A stretch of 45,508 bases of DNA from Roseicyclus sp. (lineage in GTDB: Bacteria; Pseudomonadota; Alphaproteobacteria; Rhodobacterales; Rhodobacteraceae): contig JAGYLB010000086.1 in NCBI GenBank assembly GCA_018401055.1, positions 1 to 45,508 on the forward strand. Reading direction: 5' to 3'. Positions 44,857 through 45,508 of this stretch are shown piece by piece. How positions within the stretch are numbered: position 1 is the stretch's first letter; every line of letters starts with the position of its first letter. A program made the position numbers and the translations under genes. The notes under the pieces are model-generated. The model was not told the origin of the DNA. It worked only from the letters and a program-made list of their open reading frames with translations, and did not search any database.

Positions 44857-45255
44857 ATGACCCTTGAAACGCCTCCGCCGGGCGATGGCCTGCCGGGGGC
44901 TTTTTCTGTTGTGAAACTATCCGTCCTGAAACAGCGCGCCGATTTCCTGCGCGCTGCCCGGGCGCGTCGCAAACCGATGCCGGGCTTCCTGTTGCAAGCG
45001 CGGCTGCGCAGCAACGACGAAGCAGCGCAAACGCCCATTCGCATCGGCTATACCTGTTCCAAGAAGGTCGGCAACTCCGTCGCCCGCAACCGCGCCAAGC
45101 GGCGCTTGCGTGAAATCGCGCGCGCGGTGCTGCCGGTGGACGGACAGGCGGGTTGGGATTATGTTCTGGTCGGCCGCGCCGACGCGACCGCCGATCTGCC
45201 CTTTGATCAGCTCAAGTCCGATCTGTCACAAGCCTTGCAGGCGATCCACCGATGA
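44857..45255 (+). CDS. rnpA: Ribonuclease P protein component
   Basis: A 132-residue protein subunit of RNase P that assists 5' maturation of tRNAs. The conserved RNR region [14 protein letters not shown] and the preceding [13 protein letters not shown] strand are present. ATG 44857 ([13 protein letters not shown]) is chosen; a GTG at 44848 in frame would add three residues. A proline-rich N-terminal extension precedes the domain start at [18 protein letters not shown]. Its stop overlaps yidD (ATGA). Confidence 0.96.
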   Translation: MTLETPPPGDGLPGAFSVVKLSVLKQRADFLRAARARRKPMPGFLLQARLRSNDEAAQTPIRIGYTCSKKVGNSVARNRAKRRLREIARAVLPVDGQAGWDYVLVGRADATADLPFDQLKSDLSQALQAIHR

Positions 45256-45473
45256 CGCCCTTTGCCTTTGTCCTGTCGCTACCTGTGCGGGCCTATCGCC
45301 TGGTGTTCTCGCCATGGGTCGGCCATGCCTGCCGTTACCACCCGACCTGTTCGGCCTATGCGATGGAAGCGCTGGAAAAACACGGCGCGATCAAGGGCGG
45401 CTGGTTGACGCTGCGCCGGCTGGGCCGATGCCAGCCCTGGGGCGGGTCGGGCGTGGACAACGTGCCCGACTAA
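45252..45473 (+). CDS. yidD: Membrane protein insertion efficiency factor YidD
   Basis: A 73-residue member of the YidD family that aids the YidC insertase. An amphipathic N-terminal helix ([20 protein letters not shown]) precedes the conserved core [19 protein letters not shown] and [19 protein letters not shown], with all three conserved Cys. It overlaps rnpA by 4 bp. In related genomes yidC follows; the window ends 35 bp later. Positions 45474-45508 hold only its start region and no further gene. Confidence 0.96.
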   Translation: MTPFAFVLSLPVRAYRLVFSPWVGHACRYHPTCSAYAMEALEKHGAIKGGWLTLRRLGRCQPWGGSGVDNVPD

Positions 45474-45508
45474 CGGTCGTCAGCGCCGCTTCGAAGCTGA
45501 TGATGACC

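Overview
The window looks like a piece of a high-GC alphaproteobacterial chromosome, most likely from the Rhodobacterales. The support is the rpmH-rnpA-yidD order at the right end, the style of the tRNA-Asn and tRNA-Arg genes, and accessory proteins typical of that order. Two short blocks look like backbone: about 14056-16594 (EnvZ-like kinase, MBL-fold hydrolase, tRNA-Asn) and 40651-45508 (tRNA-Arg, sensor kinase, flavoprotein disulfide reductase, TVP38-type membrane protein, rpmH, rnpA, yidD). The rest is accessory DNA.

Left accessory region (1-13630): a truncated IS3 element; three hipBA toxin-antitoxin modules in a row (one intact, two broken by frameshifts); a MobC-like gene; GC-rich repeats; an initiator-like HTH gene with a shifted C-terminus; a 3' fragment of tRNA-Phe that looks like an attachment site; an old type I restriction gene (hsdR) split by an IS256-family element with a perfect 8-bp target duplication; an IS66 remnant; a tyrosine integrase fragment; and prophage scraps.

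First island (16595 to about 32432): a tyrosine integrase directly follows the 3' end of tRNA-Asn. Next comes an intact hsdM-hsdS-hsdR operon with a YgjP-type metallopeptidase gene translationally coupled to hsdR, all on the minus strand. A plus-strand mobilization block follows (small conserved gene, ParA-like ATPase, one-pass membrane protein, oriT-like intergenic region, mobC, relaxase, DUF3991/Toprim primase). No type IV secretion genes are present, so it reads as an integrative mobilizable element carrying restriction-modification cargo. The relaxase and primase frames are shifted.

Second accessory block (about 32565-40695): a dead cspA copy, a small basic protein, a ribbon-helix-helix regulator, then three co-oriented genes. 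These encode a conserved 173-aa protein, a protein with three Cys/His zinc-knuckle repeats plus a GIY-YIG-like domain, and a cytoplasmic AAA+ ATPase fused to an FtsH-like M41 (HEAGH) peptidase. The two junctions between these three genes carry near-identical designs: a GC hairpin with a 5-nt loop followed by CTCTCCCCT and TGTCC. This trio is the best candidate for an uncharacterised system here, although the ATPase frame has two shifts in this copy. A large serine recombinase closes the block; its last codons run antisense into tRNA-Arg, the likely attachment site.

Single-base frameshifts are frequent in accessory genes (hipA, hipB, rep-like, IS256, hsdR remnant, integrase, relaxase/primase, AAA-M41) and also hit the EnvZ-like kinase. 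Long intact stretches (18.8-26.6 kb and 39.1-45.5 kb) argue against uniformly poor sequence, but reads are needed to separate decay from error. All assignments come from reading the sequence; no database search was run.
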